64,000 nucleotides of DNA. Origin: Spirometra erinaceieuropaei (lineage: Eukaryota > Platyhelminthes > Cestoda > Diphyllobothriidea > Diphyllobothriidae). Positions 50,855 through 63,238 of this stretch are shown in pieces. A model generated the notes under the pieces. That model made no database searches, was not told where the DNA came from, and worked only from the letters and a program-made list of their open reading frames with translations. The position numbers were made by a program, and so were the translations under genes. Positions within the stretch are counted from its first letter, which is position 1, and each line of letters begins with the position of its first letter. The stretch is taken from contig CACRXP010000003.1 of NCBI GenBank assembly GCA_902702965.1, positions 257,233 to 321,232 of the forward strand. The letters run 5' to 3'.

Positions 50855-51460
50855 CACGATCTCTGGGAAAGATGGTGTATTAGACCGTTTGTTCGCTGTG
50901 GGTGCGGGCGGAGGCAGCGGCTGACGAAGCTGATCGAATATCCATTCCTTGCCAGTTGGTCCCGAGGATGCCGAAGTTCTCGTACTCGTCCCTCTGGCTC
51001 ACTGCAGTGCGTTTCTACCCTTTGGAAGAGTGTCCTAACACAACTGCGTTTATGCGCCACTGGGTGGTTACTTTGGTAGTTGAGAATCTGAGCCGTGTTA
51101 GTCGCCTTTCTGTACACCATGGTGTTGAGTTCGCCGTTGGGTGTGCGTATGAGGAAAACGTCAAGGACAGGCAGCTGTTTGGCATGCTCTGCTTCCCTCG
51201 TGAACTGAATGTCCAGGAATATGTCGTTAAGCAGTTCCTGAAAGCCGGCCAGTCTACTCCTTTCAATTATAACAAACGTGTCTTCCACGTACCGGTGCCA
51301 AAATGCGGGTTCATAATAGTCGAAGGCGGCCTTTTTCCAGCTCCTGCAGGACCATTTCTGCAACCAGACTGGATATTGGCAAACCCATCGGCGTTCCTTT
51401 GATCTGCTCGTATGTTATGCCATTGAAAGTGCAAAGGGTTTGTTGGCAGAAAGCAAAGAG
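50855..51460 (-). mobile_element. Penelope-like element, RT fragment
   Basis: Read on the minus strand it gives FCQQTLCTFNGITYEQIKGT followed by PMGLPISSLVAEMVLQELEK, then after a frameshift at an A-rich run (near 51330) AAFDYYEPAFWHRYVEDTFV followed by IIERSRLAGFQELLNDIF and DIQFTREAEHAKQLPVLDVF. Further on come YRKATNTAQILNYQSNHPVA and HKRSCVRTLFQRVETHCSEP. This is the RT core of Penelope-like retroelements; the catalytic YxDD-type motif reads YVED. No GIY-YIG endonuclease follows before the frame ends at about 50855. The copy is a truncated, frameshifted relic. Confidence 0.85.
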
Positions 51461-51489
51461 TTGCAGCAGCGGCGGCTTTCAATAGTGTT

Positions 51490-54400
51490 TTTCATGAAAA
51501 ACCATATATTTCTAAATGCTGTTAAGAAGAAGACATGGAGTTCTCTAGAAACTATATAATGGATTTGAATCATGTAGACAACTTTTTAAGCGATAGTAAT
51601 AAATGCACTTGTCAGATTTTGTACGACTGGCAATTTAACGGTATGGAAAACCTCACGTTTGCGAACTTTAAAAGCCAAAAATACTATTTTCTCAGTAAAA
51701 AATTTAAAGGAGAATTAAATTACTACCAACTGAGCAAACTATATAATATTTTTGTGAATGTTATTTTATGAAAGTTATACTATTTAATAATTTTGTTATA
51801 GCGTGAAGTAAACAAAGTCGGCAGAAAGATAGTTCCTTCAAAAGCCGTCATTCTGATGTGACTAAAATACCTTGGGATTATTCTATAAGATAAGTAATAT
51901 CACAACCTAACATAAGTAGTCTTTTTGAATGGGACACGCTGATCAGAAATGGGGCTAATATTTCATGAGATAGCACATGTATTATGTTACGGCATTGTAG
52001 AAATTAATGTCTTTAATCGTCACCTAAAGTAAATTTGTCAGACATAAAATTCCAATGCACATGTATTCCAACTAATTCTTATTACAATGATGTAAGTAGC
52101 TTTAAACCTTCTTTAAAAATGTAAAGCACAGTGCGTTTCGACTTTTGTCTTATCAGTGAAGAAAGCAAACAGCGCAGGTTCTATAAACAGATACTCTTTA
52201 TGTATTTAAATGATTTAAGCACTGGCAAAATTAGCTATTTCTACATTGACTTAAGCATAACGTAACAGTGCATATCTTTAAAAGTCGCTTTTGCGAGGTA
52301 GGAACCGTCCATATTTTCCTAATGAACATCGTTTCTTGAAAGCACATTTAGTAGATGCCGCCCTTGATTTGACAGTGTCTTAATTTTTTGCAACTAAAAA
52401 TACTTTTTTGATTGGATGTCAGTGATAACTGCATTCAAGGGGGGTCAGCGATTCGGGACATGAGACATCGCATTGGACACAACCAGCCATGCAATACATC
52501 TACTGTGATTTCGGCAGAAGAGGGAAGAGTTTATTATCCTAAATTCAGTAATTTGGTTCTAAAAATAAGATGATACCGTGCATTCTATAAATTATCTGTT
52601 GGTTTCAAAACTGCCAAGCAGCATAAATGTTTTAAAATTGGCCTTCGATGTTAACGTATTCTCAGACAGAGTAGGATTATTTCGAGCACACGGCCGAGTG
52701 ACATGATCCGACACTCTCATAACAAACTGATTTACATTTTCCGTTATTAGTTTGTTGACTGTTTTGGAAGACCGAACAGACAAGGAATATGCTGGTGCAA
52801 CCGAAAAAAGGCAAACTTCTTTAAAAGCCAATATTTAACTGCGCCGATGCTATATCTACGGAGCTGACTTTGGACGGTTTAGGCGGATTACTCAAGCTTT
52901 TTGTGAAACCACACTTTCTTTCCCACAGATTTAAAGCTCCCGAATCCTCTCCCTTCTTCTAATTATAATAATGTAAAATTTTGACCAAAAATGCGTGAAC
53001 CATAACTAAGATGCCTGGGGCGACAAATATTCTTGTTTTATATGCTACAATTGAAAGGAAGGATAGGCTGATTACGAGAATTTCTTGACGACAACCCTCA
53101 GTCGAACCTTCTAAATGCATTAAGATAAGTCACCTTCATTTTGTATTCAGAGCTGTGCATCAGACTCCGCGGTAAAAAGGATATCCGAATAAACCGATAT
53201 ATGAAACATGGTGCCGTTTTACTCACAATTAAAAATACAAAATTATTACACTCTACATGTATTAGATACCGTACATTTCCCTTATTTAACTGCGTACTGA
53301 TCAGTCTCTCTTAATATGTCCTGACAAACACGCTGGGTTGGTAAAAAGCTACTTGTTAAACACTACCCAAATATTAAGGAGCAACATTGCCTGAAAACCA
53401 CATTCTACAGTCGGACAGATATACGCCTCGGTTATTACGTTGATAGACGGTTCGCAGAAATTCCTTAAAATCTGCATCTTTTCACAGGACGTCATAAATA
53501 TGAACACCCGTTTACAAAGCTTCTGCCAAAACATCTATAATGAATTAATCCAGTGTGTTTATTTGTGCCAAAATGACTTGTTTGTTGGAAAAAATGTTTG
53601 TAGAAGTATTAAGCAAATTAGCCGAGGGGCATACGCGTACTGTCAAACCATTCTTGTTGGGCCAGTGCCTTTGTTTTGGAACAGGATAAAAGTAAAACAT
53701 GGGGGGAAGAGAAATCGACCAAAGTTCGTCTTTTCACACAAGTGATTAGCGATAATATGGGAGGGAAGGTAATAAGAGACAGTGGGTCGGCAGGCTTTGA
53801 GGGTTAGGTGAAGCCGTACAAAGGAGGAAATGGGAGATGACGCGAAGAATTTAACCGACCTTTGGCTGTGGTAGACACAGAGCTTTCCCCAGATTCCTCT
53901 GCGCGCCTAAGACCACCTTTTGTAACCTGATGGCAATCGTTCCAGATATGACTGGCAGATGCCGACTAAAGCGGCAAAGCTAATTTGGGAGGTTTCACAT
54001 GACGTCCAAAATTAAAATTGTATGCGAGAATGGCGTTATTTATGTCGATAAGTCTGCCTTTTCTCAACAATGGCGGCAGGTGTTCCGCATCCTTTTGATA
54101 GGCGCTTTTCGTGAGACCAGTATAGCCTGCATCGCAGGGGTAAGAAGGGGAGTGAATGCACGTTAAGGTGATCGGACTGGGCAATCTATGTTTAATTTAA
54201 CTGTGTGAAACAGGACTGGTCGAGAATAACACCAGAATTCATGCCGTTGGAAAAGTTTGGCAAACAACCTTCTCAAAGTGTCTCATCAGGAATTCACTTT
54301 CTGCGCTCTCTTAAAATAGAGTTTGCAGAACAAATTCTTCTTTTGTGCCGTGGGTGTGATAGGTTTCGCTGGTGTCTCGGTAATATTTTTCTTAATACAT

Positions 54401-54700
54401 CTGCTAGGATACCTGCTCTCTCAAAGCAGATCCTGGATCTTTCTTAGTTCCTTGTTGATGCTGTCTTCCGACGTCTCCTAGTTCATTGCATAAACATCGA
54501 GCAAGATTGCGTTACCGCTAAAGGTCTGCGAAGATGTATTATTTCATATATTGTTGAGACCAGGTTTCCTTCCAAAAGACGATCCTTTGAATGCTACCGT
54601 CAGCTCCACTTCATGCACTTATCAGGGTCCTTTCCCCGTGACTCACACTGCGTCCTGAATCACTGTCTTGTTTACCTTCCTCCATCACATTCCCGTGCCC
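51490..54700. other. No gene recognised
   Basis: The stretch 53.75-54.45 kb is GC-richer and has short frames on both strands, possibly an old retroelement. A minus-strand frame at 54184-53966 (CDAGYTGLTKSAYQKDAEHL) was considered as a GIY-YIG remnant but not accepted. Confidence 0.4.
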
Positions 54701-54708
54701 CAATTGAA

Positions 54709-54746
54709 TGAAAAGATAAACTGCAACCAGTCTATCTTTTCAATCA
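54709..54746. repeat. Hairpin, GAAAAGATA/TATCTTTTC
   Basis: TTGAATGAAAAGATA and TATCTTTTCAAT pair across a 14-base loop. It is a simple inverted repeat of unknown role. Confidence 0.7.
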
Positions 54747-55109
54747 CGTGTTGGGCTTGTGGTCCTTTCCCATATAAAAGCAGTGACCCCTGAAGAATTT
54801 ATCAAATGATTTTCGAATTGCAATTTGACTTGGAAAAGGACATGGTGTTTTAATCTGATGATTCAGACTTACAGTAATACCTATTATTCTGTTGCAACAT
54901 AAGGCATCCTTTTATACAAATTTTCTAAACGATACTAATTGACTCAGAACGTTAATATGGTAGAGGTCGCCTGTATAATCCTTAAACAGAACACGGAAAT
55001 AAGATATCTCACGCCCACGAAATGCGGGTGGTCCCTCCTTATGCAGGAGAAAAGGTAAATATTCCCCTTTCTTAAATGTAAAAGAAACTTATACACTTAT
55101 GCAACCTGT

Positions 55110-55195
55110 CTTTAACCATTAACCTAACCTTCAAATTGGCTTTTATTTTATCTTACCCTTAACCACGAACTCGGCTTCAAACCTACCTCTTATTC
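55110..55195 (+). repeat. Degenerate TAACCC-like tract
   Basis: TTTAACCATTAACCTAACCT and later TCTTACCCTTAACCACGAAC, with TTCAAACCTACC, form a loose series of TAACC units. Confidence 0.35.
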
Positions 55196-56617
55196 CAGTT
55201 TCTATGAAACTTAGCGCAAAACATTCGTTTGCTGGGGGCCTGTAAATAATCCTAACCGTTAAGAGAGTTTAAACGAAGCTATCCTAAAAAGTAGATGGAA
55301 AAGTTATTACCTATGCTTAATCAGGTACAAGCTTCCAGTTTTCTGAATGGGGAGAATATATGTCTTCTCGCAAATAATTATACGTCGTTCGTTTTTTAAG
55401 TGCATCTGTAAAACCGGGAGCCAGATAGTATTGGTTTTTACAATTTTCTTTTGTTTATCACAAATGCTGCTCTTTCTTAAAGGGAGGCCTCAGGTATAAA
55501 TGGACAATATGATCTGTTAGTATACGAACAATTATTCGGAATTAGTAAACAAATGCGTAAGCTCTTAACACATAGGTTCACTAAGTTCATATTGTAATTA
55601 TTTAACTGTCACGGACGCATTATTCCATTGCTCGGACCAATTAGGGGTTTCGTCAGTGTATCGATCAAAGCATGGTCTTTAATTACTGAGGAATGTCATT
55701 TTTTTCTTGTCCAACGTTGTGTTTTGACTTTTAAGTCGAGCGATCCATAACGTTGAAATTAGATGAGGAATTTATATTGAGACGAAACAAATAATTAAAC
55801 TTAACCCCGAAAATGCAGCTTAAAATGTCGTGATAGTATGAACAATTTTTATTATACCCGCATCTAACAAATGAATGCGTACTTTAATTCTAACAAGCAA
55901 AACAATACATCTTCCAATTTTGAAATCAGATATGATTAATCCGTTGAGCTGTTAAGTCCACAAGTGGTAAAGTATAGCACCTTGCAGGAGAAAACTCAAC
56001 CGAATATCTGTAGAGAGTTATATTTTTATTAAGCAGCATTTACACATCGGTATTTTAACAGTAATTAAGATTAAATCATAGCAAGAATTAGAGGAACATT
56101 GCAATTTCTGTGGCAAATAGTAGCTGATTAAAGTTTGGTTCATTGTTTTCATTCGAATAACAATATTATCGTGGATGAATCTTATTTTTCCAAACCAAAT
56201 ACCTGGGTTGGGCGTGATAAGCGCATATCTGTTTTAAGCAATCTTTCACGTAAAATATGGATCAAAGTTTTCTGATCACTAATTCGTCGTCAACCGGCTA
56301 TAACCATGGCTCGTTGAAAATCGAGCCCGAAGGCCAGTAAGCCATTACGCAACTTTTCATTGATATTCTGTTTCCATGTGCAGGAATGCTTAGAATTTTG
56401 CATTCCGCTTTGGATTCTTTTCGTTATTCTGATAGTAATTCCCATGTATCAAATCTTGAAGATCTACTTATTTTGAACTGTACGTTAAACTGTTTGAAAT
56501 GATACACTCTACATTATGCGTATTTCTTCCTCTGTGTTAAATTTCTGGCTTAAGAGGATTGTTAGTACATTGTACATTGTACATTTCTCGTTGCAGGTAG
56601 CTGATAATAACACGATG

Positions 56618-56945
56618 TCAGATCTTCTTCTTAACATTTGTTATAAATAATTGTTTAACTGTTTCTTCATTGCGGCTTAAAATGTTTTTCGTCGCAGGCA
56701 CGCAGCACAGTTGTGTGCATTTTACGTAATTCATGTTTACCATTTCGACTTTGGCCGATGCTTTTATGGATGATATTAAAGGTGGTTGTCTATATTTTGT
56801 ATTTGATTCTATCAAGTCGTGTAGGGTTACTGCGTACTCAAAAATCAACTTTAAAAATGCCATAAACTTCATTTGTGTTGGTGTTGTACCTTCTTGACCG
56901 TACCCGCTTGCTAAAACATTGTAAGCTAACATTGCAGGAGAATCT
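56618..56945 (-). CDS. Possible terminal exon, unidentified
   Basis: An open frame of about 104-109 codons can be read after a possible acceptor CTACTTCAG|ATTCTC. It starts SPAMLAYNVLASGYGQ and continues through a hydrophobic helix-like segment (MKFMAFLKLIFEYAVTLHDL) to a stop at 56618. In such AT-rich DNA this length is uncommon but not decisive. No domain is recognised. Confidence 0.2.
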
Positions 56946-59083
56946 GAAGTAGCTGGAACGGTGCATATTTTGACTTATGGAGTTCTAGTCCTGCACATCT
57001 CTGTCACGGATCATTACTTAATGTTGATTGAGCCTTAAAGTGCTCTATCGGGAGGTGAATGTGCACGCAAGGCCGCTACAGGTATGTCTTCAGAACAGGC
57101 AAGAAACGGTAGGTAGGAGTTTTTAGGAGCTAATATGTTGTACCTGGAATAATTTTGTACTATTTATGCATTAAATATAGGCCAATGGATGATTCTCATC
57201 GTCTGCCCAGTTCACCTGACCCGATGTGGTCTTTTGTTCTTTTTCGAACCCACAAACGCTCTCTAGACACAGGTCACCGAGAAGGTCTATCATGAAACAA
57301 GGTATCTTGTGTCATAGATAAAATAGCATATGCAACTGCGTACGTCAACGAAACAGAGCGAATAGTATTTCCTTGGCCAGGTTGTATTTTCTATTAATCA
57401 CACCTTGAACAGTGAGCTCATCATTGCAGTTTATTGTAACTTTTTATAGCAGATAGATTCTACTTACTCAGTTCAGATCGCTGATAAATATAAAAGATAT
57501 GTGTGAGATCTTAATTTCCCAAAAATGCTTTACGCCTATAATGTTAGTGGAAACGAATAGCTGGCATATACCTCATTGAGCTTTTATTCGTTTATTACCG
57601 GTTTTTGGATATACGCAGCAACTTTTGATTATAATTCCATTTAAAATCATTCCGTCGGATCAGGAAATAACGCAAAATTTGGGAAGTCCCGAATCGGTTA
57701 GTTTAGCAAAGTGCATATCGTGTTTTAATTAAGGCAGCGTAAAAAATATCCGTTCATTACGCACATATTCGACGGTCCACAACTAATTCAATACGCGCAG
57801 TATATGCTTTTTGAGACGAGACTATTTCCTAGTGGACGAGAATGATTCTTGGCCGAGTAAACTACTAGCTTCATTTTATGAACTTTATGGATGTTTTTGA
57901 TTAAATTGGATGATAACCAATTCTCAATTGTTTTATAAATTTTATTGCTCTAGAAAAGGCTGTACACGATATTTACTTCTTAGTGGACATTTGAGATATA
58001 TTGGATTTCAGAGCTCATTTTCAAATAAATATCCGGTAGATTACATTTCCGATAAACATGTTTAAAACCAGTTATGAAAATCAAGGAAAGTGTGATAAAC
58101 GCTCTTCTTAGGAAAGCAATAAAAGAAAACCGGAGAATCAACCTATTAATAGCACAGTTGCATAAAGTTCGTTGGTCGAGGAATAAGTTTTGGTATTCTG
58201 AGACATTGAATATGTTTACACCACTGATAAAACCGATCCCAAACATTCAGTAAATGTAAGTGCTTTTAGTTTACATATTTAATTTGACGAGGATGCTTAA
58301 ATACTATAATCAGCCATAAACAGAACAAAAATTATTGTTTGTCGTTTGGCACCGTTCCTTTTGTTCCTTCTATGTCTCAGTCGCAAACCGACCTACTTCT
58401 GTGATATATTTCTAAATACAAAGCTAATGCTCTGGCATATGCCAGGCGTAAATGCATTTGTGATGTGCTCTTTTAAGTGAGGAATCAACAGAGTGGCGGT
58501 GGATTATTATGTGTTGTCGCAGTTCACTGAATTGTGATGGTTTTCATCGTAACAGTTTTCCGGAATCTGAATTGAGCAGGTTCAACAATTGTAAACGACC
58601 AAAATAATACAGCAAAATAAATTTATCACTTTCAGCAATCTGGTCTTATGTTTTAGACTGTTTATGAACAGAATAACGAGTGAAATAATAAGTATACGTC
58701 TCAATGGTATGTGAATTACAGGTAAACGGTTTGTTCAAGAAGATACCTAGCCATCCTCCAACCGAATTTGCGATTGGCCGTCCGCCCACGAGCTTTTATC
58801 TCACTCTAACAAGTCATCTGTTTGTTCAAAGCTAGAAAAACACTAAAAGTTTTGTTTCCCTTAGCGACAAGTTTGAACAGCACTGTCTCCGCGAAATGTA
58901 CAGTAAGAGGTCTGAAAAAGTTTAAAATAACCTTCAATATCAGTAGTTTTTATAACCAATTTATACTATAAAAATCGACAGAGATATCAGTTTGGTGACT
59001 TATCGGAGGATATGTTTGGCCTAAAATAAGACATAAATTATAAACAAAACATTATCAAAGCACAACGTATTTAAAATATAGGA

Positions 59084-60075
59084 TATGAATGAGTGGTCGA
59101 TCCTTTGTAGTGTTGGCTGAATACCGAAATGCGTTTTCCATTATGAAGGATTAATGAGGTACGATTTTAAAATTGGTTTTCACGGATGGAAGCGAATATG
59201 CAAATCTTGCATCATAATCCTATAATATTTCGGACTCTTTAGAATTTTGGCTTCTGAAAGCACTTTTTTCGACCTTGTGTGGACATCGCACTTGGCAAAA
59301 ATGATCACTGAAGTAGTATTCATTTTCCACATTAATTTTCCTACCCTCATAAATTCAGGTAAACATTGTAAAATACATGCATAAAAGTATATTCTCTTTT
59401 ATTCAGCTGGTGGCGAATAACGTTTTATTCAGATTTCATACCCGATGAAATGGCATCTTCTGGTTTTCAGAAATTTGTGCTTACGAGGTGTTTAATACCG
59501 TACCATTCCCATTCATACAGTTCTATTGCTCATCATGAATTATAAAACATAACCTTACTCCATTGCAGTCTTATAAGACCTACGTGGTATCTTCTTAAAG
59601 ACTCAGAAGAATATACGATTTTATCTACGCAGAGAGTATACATATTTTGGACTGTAACCGCCAAACGCTAAAGAAACCGCTGACGCTAGTTTGAATTTTT
59701 CGGGGATTAAAAAACTTTGCAAAACCTAAATATGTCCTTTCTTTAACAATAAAATGCCAAAAACGGTTTGATTAGTTCCTAAATGTTTTTAGAAATAATT
59801 TTTAAGTCACCTTTCAATGAAATGTATTTAAATTTTCAAAGCCATCGAAAACCAGTGCTAAAGGCAATATGTATAAGTCGTACTTCTAAGCATGTGCAAA
59901 TTTTATTTGAGGTAAAAATGAAGTGCATTCAAAATTCGACATTCTGACTACTCCGAAATACTATAGGATTATGCTGCGTAATACTTAATAAGACAACCTC
60001 AACTAAGTAACTCTTCCTTATCGAAAGCGCGTTCCATAATTTCAGCCGACATTTCATGAGATCGGTTACTGACTG
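59084..60075. mobile_element. MITE-B copy 2: foldback element
   Basis: The right end, read in inverse, is CAGTCAGTAACCGATCTCAT then GAAATGTCGGCTGAAAT, matching the left end of 38791-39740. The left arm (59139-59340) shares GGCTTCTGAAAGCACTT, CTTGGCAAAAATG and GAAGTAGTATTCATTTTCCA-like segments with the other arms. The right arm at 59820-60020 is its inverse (ATAGGATTATGCTGCG). The left terminus is more worn. The copy is non-coding. Confidence 0.7.
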
Positions 60076-60079
60076 AACC

Positions 60080-63000
60080 ATGCACAGTGCTAATTATTAC
60101 AGAATAGAATTAAGAAAAAACAGTTTGAGGTCAATGTTATCAGCATAGGCCGATAAAGGTAAAACATCGTCGTTTTTCAAACTGCTGTCGAGTTGAATGT
60201 TGTCAGGTGGAGTTCAAGAGGCCCGTATTTCAAAGTGGTTTTCAACTGAATGGTAACGACTGAAAAACAGTGTGAATCGTTCATCTGTTTTTTATTTCCC
60301 CTGGTCATTTTTCACTATGTTCCGATTGTCGCAACCCAGGAGCCAAACACCATTTGGTGTTTTGCTTATTACTTATGCGTCCCTCCACGCAAGTCGAGGA
60401 TGAAATTAAATACCGAGTCGTTCTTCCTGAATCAAAGAAATTTCTGTAATGTATCATAAAAAGCTTTTGCCTAAAACATTTTTCCTTACTGAGAATTTAT
60501 TTATCTTGGTTGCCGTGACAACAAAAAAGTTGTCCGGTCAAAATGGTTAATTTTTCTTAAAAAGCAATGTGACGTCGCAAGACTGCTAGGCAACGTTTTA
60601 GCCTAGACATATTTTGTGATAAAAAAGTTGAGAGTAAGCGCCGCTGGTGCATAAATCAACGCAGAATTTATCTTTAGAACCCGAAACCCAATATTTAGTT
60701 TTTGCTTTCCACTTGGCGCACACAACTTTACGATGCCGCCAATAATAACCTCGTAACACAAAGGTGCTTCGTTCTTTGAAGGAACTGGTTTGATTACCAG
60801 AACGGTATGAAGTGGTAACCCATGATTCCTGGTTGCCGTTTTTATAGATTTAATTTGCTAATAGGGGCAAGATAAAACAACCGTTTTTATTCATTACTGA
60901 TACATAGAAGATGAGGTATGGATAATTTTATTTGCATTTGTCTTTACTGTTGTAATAATAAGCAATTTTTTCTATGGAAATAAAATTCTTTGCTGTTGAT
61001 ACCTGATGTTTCTAACATAAGTGCTACTTCATATTAATTTCCAATAAAAAATTGTCCTTTAAACGTAAAAAATGAATTTATTGATTAATGGAGCAAAAAG
61101 ATCGAGTTACATTTGTAGGAAATCTAAAAGACAGCAAATGCTAGTGTAAAATCATTTGCCTACTGGTAATAAATGTGCCATCTTCGTCACGCAAAAAATG
61201 TCTAAACATTTTTTAGAAATTATTAAATATCACATCAATCTTCTAAGCGTGCTCAAAGTTGCTTTAGAGAACCGTTACTTGCATTCAGGCATCGCCCACT
61301 GTCGTCAATTAGATCAAGTATGACTACAGTTACCGGTCGCCATGTTTGTCTGCGGTTCAAAGTGTTTGCATTTCTTAAATGATCTTTACTTGTTTTGCTT
61401 AAGACTATTTACGTAATTAACTGCAGGGCATAATGCAATGTGAAGCACAGCGCTTAAATGCCCAAAACTTTAACCCTCGACATCCTTACGTTTCTGCCGG
61501 CGTTAAGAAACTCAACTAAGCACGTGATGATATGCATATTGTGAAATCTGTAGGGTTGGGGTATATGCCCGGTGCAGGGTTTCTATCGCGAACTTCCTTC
61601 TGTATTTATCTTTACAGGTGTTGTTCAGCAGGGTTTCTAGTCGAAATCCAGTCAGGCACTTAGATGCTCTAGTCCTTAGAGAATGGCATTCCTTGAACTA
61701 AACAACCCTGATGACGCGATGCTGCAAAATGTCCATATGGACTCATAGTTCTGCGCCTGTTGCGCTAATTCTTTAGAAGGAGGCTGAAGATTTGCCCGCA
61801 GTTGAGAGGATGAAAGAGACACTTTCCTATGCATATTCCAACCTAACATACTGTCTTCGTGTCTATATGGGACAGAAGGGTCTTCGGTGCTTCCTTAGAG
61901 CCATCGGGGTTTGAACTAAATTAAAATCAGTACCGTAATTCGTCCACGTGGGCCCATGCGGCTCTGCCGGAAACGAAGCTCTCTTAAAGTAGTCTCTTTT
62001 AAGGCGGCTCCAGTAAATGTCTAGGAGAACACATCCGTATAACTCCTACTCCCACACTTCCCATACGAAACCTTCCACAGAATAACGTTTTCTTGACTCC
62101 GGGCACATACTTAATCCTTGCCTGGACATTGTGTTTAAGGAAGTGCTGTCGTTTCATGCGTTCGCAGCTCTGATCAGTGGACCGTGATTTGTTATTGCCG
62201 CCCTGATGATTGCTGTATCCTAAGAAACGTGTGTTCGACTGAAGCCCTCTAGGTTCTGTTTCCGCGAACTTATTAGGCACCATCTAGGAGTTAAAAGATA
62301 GCTCGTAAATGCATATGCGCTCGAGTTCCGCTGAAAGCAACTTTTATTTTTTAATTGAGCAGACCTTATCCTTGTCGTAAATGGCATTCCTATGATGACT
62401 ATTGGTAAGCACGCGTGAGCCCAAAATGCCAATTTGTAAAATAAATGGCAGAATTGGTCTGCATTTTCTACTGAAATATTTAACATCATCGAGGTTGATC
62501 ACAAATTTTCAGGTTAATTCGACGAGTGTTCAATATGCCCACCTGTCTGCGGTCGCGTACTATAATATTTGTAAGCATGAACTTATCCCGAATGAAGTCT
62601 TCAAAACTTTTTAAGTGTATGAGTTAAGCTTGAAGTCGTCAAAAGACTCGCATCATATACGGCATGGGCCTCAGGCTTCGTCCTTATTACTTTTGAACTA
62701 GGAATAAATATTGACGTTTAAGATGATACGTTTTAAGCTTTTCACCCATTCGTTTTACCAAAATATTAATTGTTGGCACTATCAGTGAATGCTGGTGCCA
62801 GATTCTACGCGAATCCCACTTATGCTCTTCGGTAATGATTGCATAACAACAGACTCTGTTTCAGCTTTCTTCGCATTTTTATTAACGTGACATGAAATTA
62901 AAACCTTCTATAGTCAAACTTTGCAATTTAAGCCCAGTTTACCAGGCCGGCCAGATGTAGTTATGTAACCGCGTCTGAGGTAAAGCAAGCCTAGCCACCT

Positions 63001-63135
63001 GTAATACGGGACCGGTGGTAAGGGGATTTTTTACACGTGTGGAAGGGACACGCACAGGCGACGAGGTCCAGTAATTTTATGAAAAAGAAAAGGCATTGGA
63101 AATGCGCGGTTGTAATTTGCGTGGTTAAAAAATGC
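60080..63135. other. No gene recognised
   Basis: AT-rich to about 61.5 kb. From 61.56 to 62.35 kb the composition is more balanced and a 94-codon minus frame (62283-61999) is open, but it matches nothing I recognise. Confidence 0.4.
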
Positions 63136-63139
63136 TTGC

Positions 63140-63238
63140 CTTTGCCCTAGCCCTACTCCTTACCCTTAACTCTAGGCCTTAACCCTAATTCCTAAACCTA
63201 AGTCCCCGAACCTAACTCCTTACCCAAACCTCTACCTG
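63140..63238 (+). repeat. Degenerate TAACCC-like tract, longest
   Basis: About 95 bp made almost wholly of variants of CCTTAACCCTAA: GCCCTAGCCCTACTCCTTAC, CCTTAACTCTAGGCCTTAAC, CCTAATTCCTAAACCTAAG, CGAACCTAACTCCTTACCC. It is an interstitial telomere-like or minisatellite tract. Confidence 0.55.

Noticed and set aside
53966..54184. Minus-strand frame with CDAGYTGLTKSAYQKDAEHL as a GIY-YIG endonuclease of a Penelope-like element
   Set aside because: Only a loose resemblance, and it lies upstream rather than downstream of the RT fragment on that strand.
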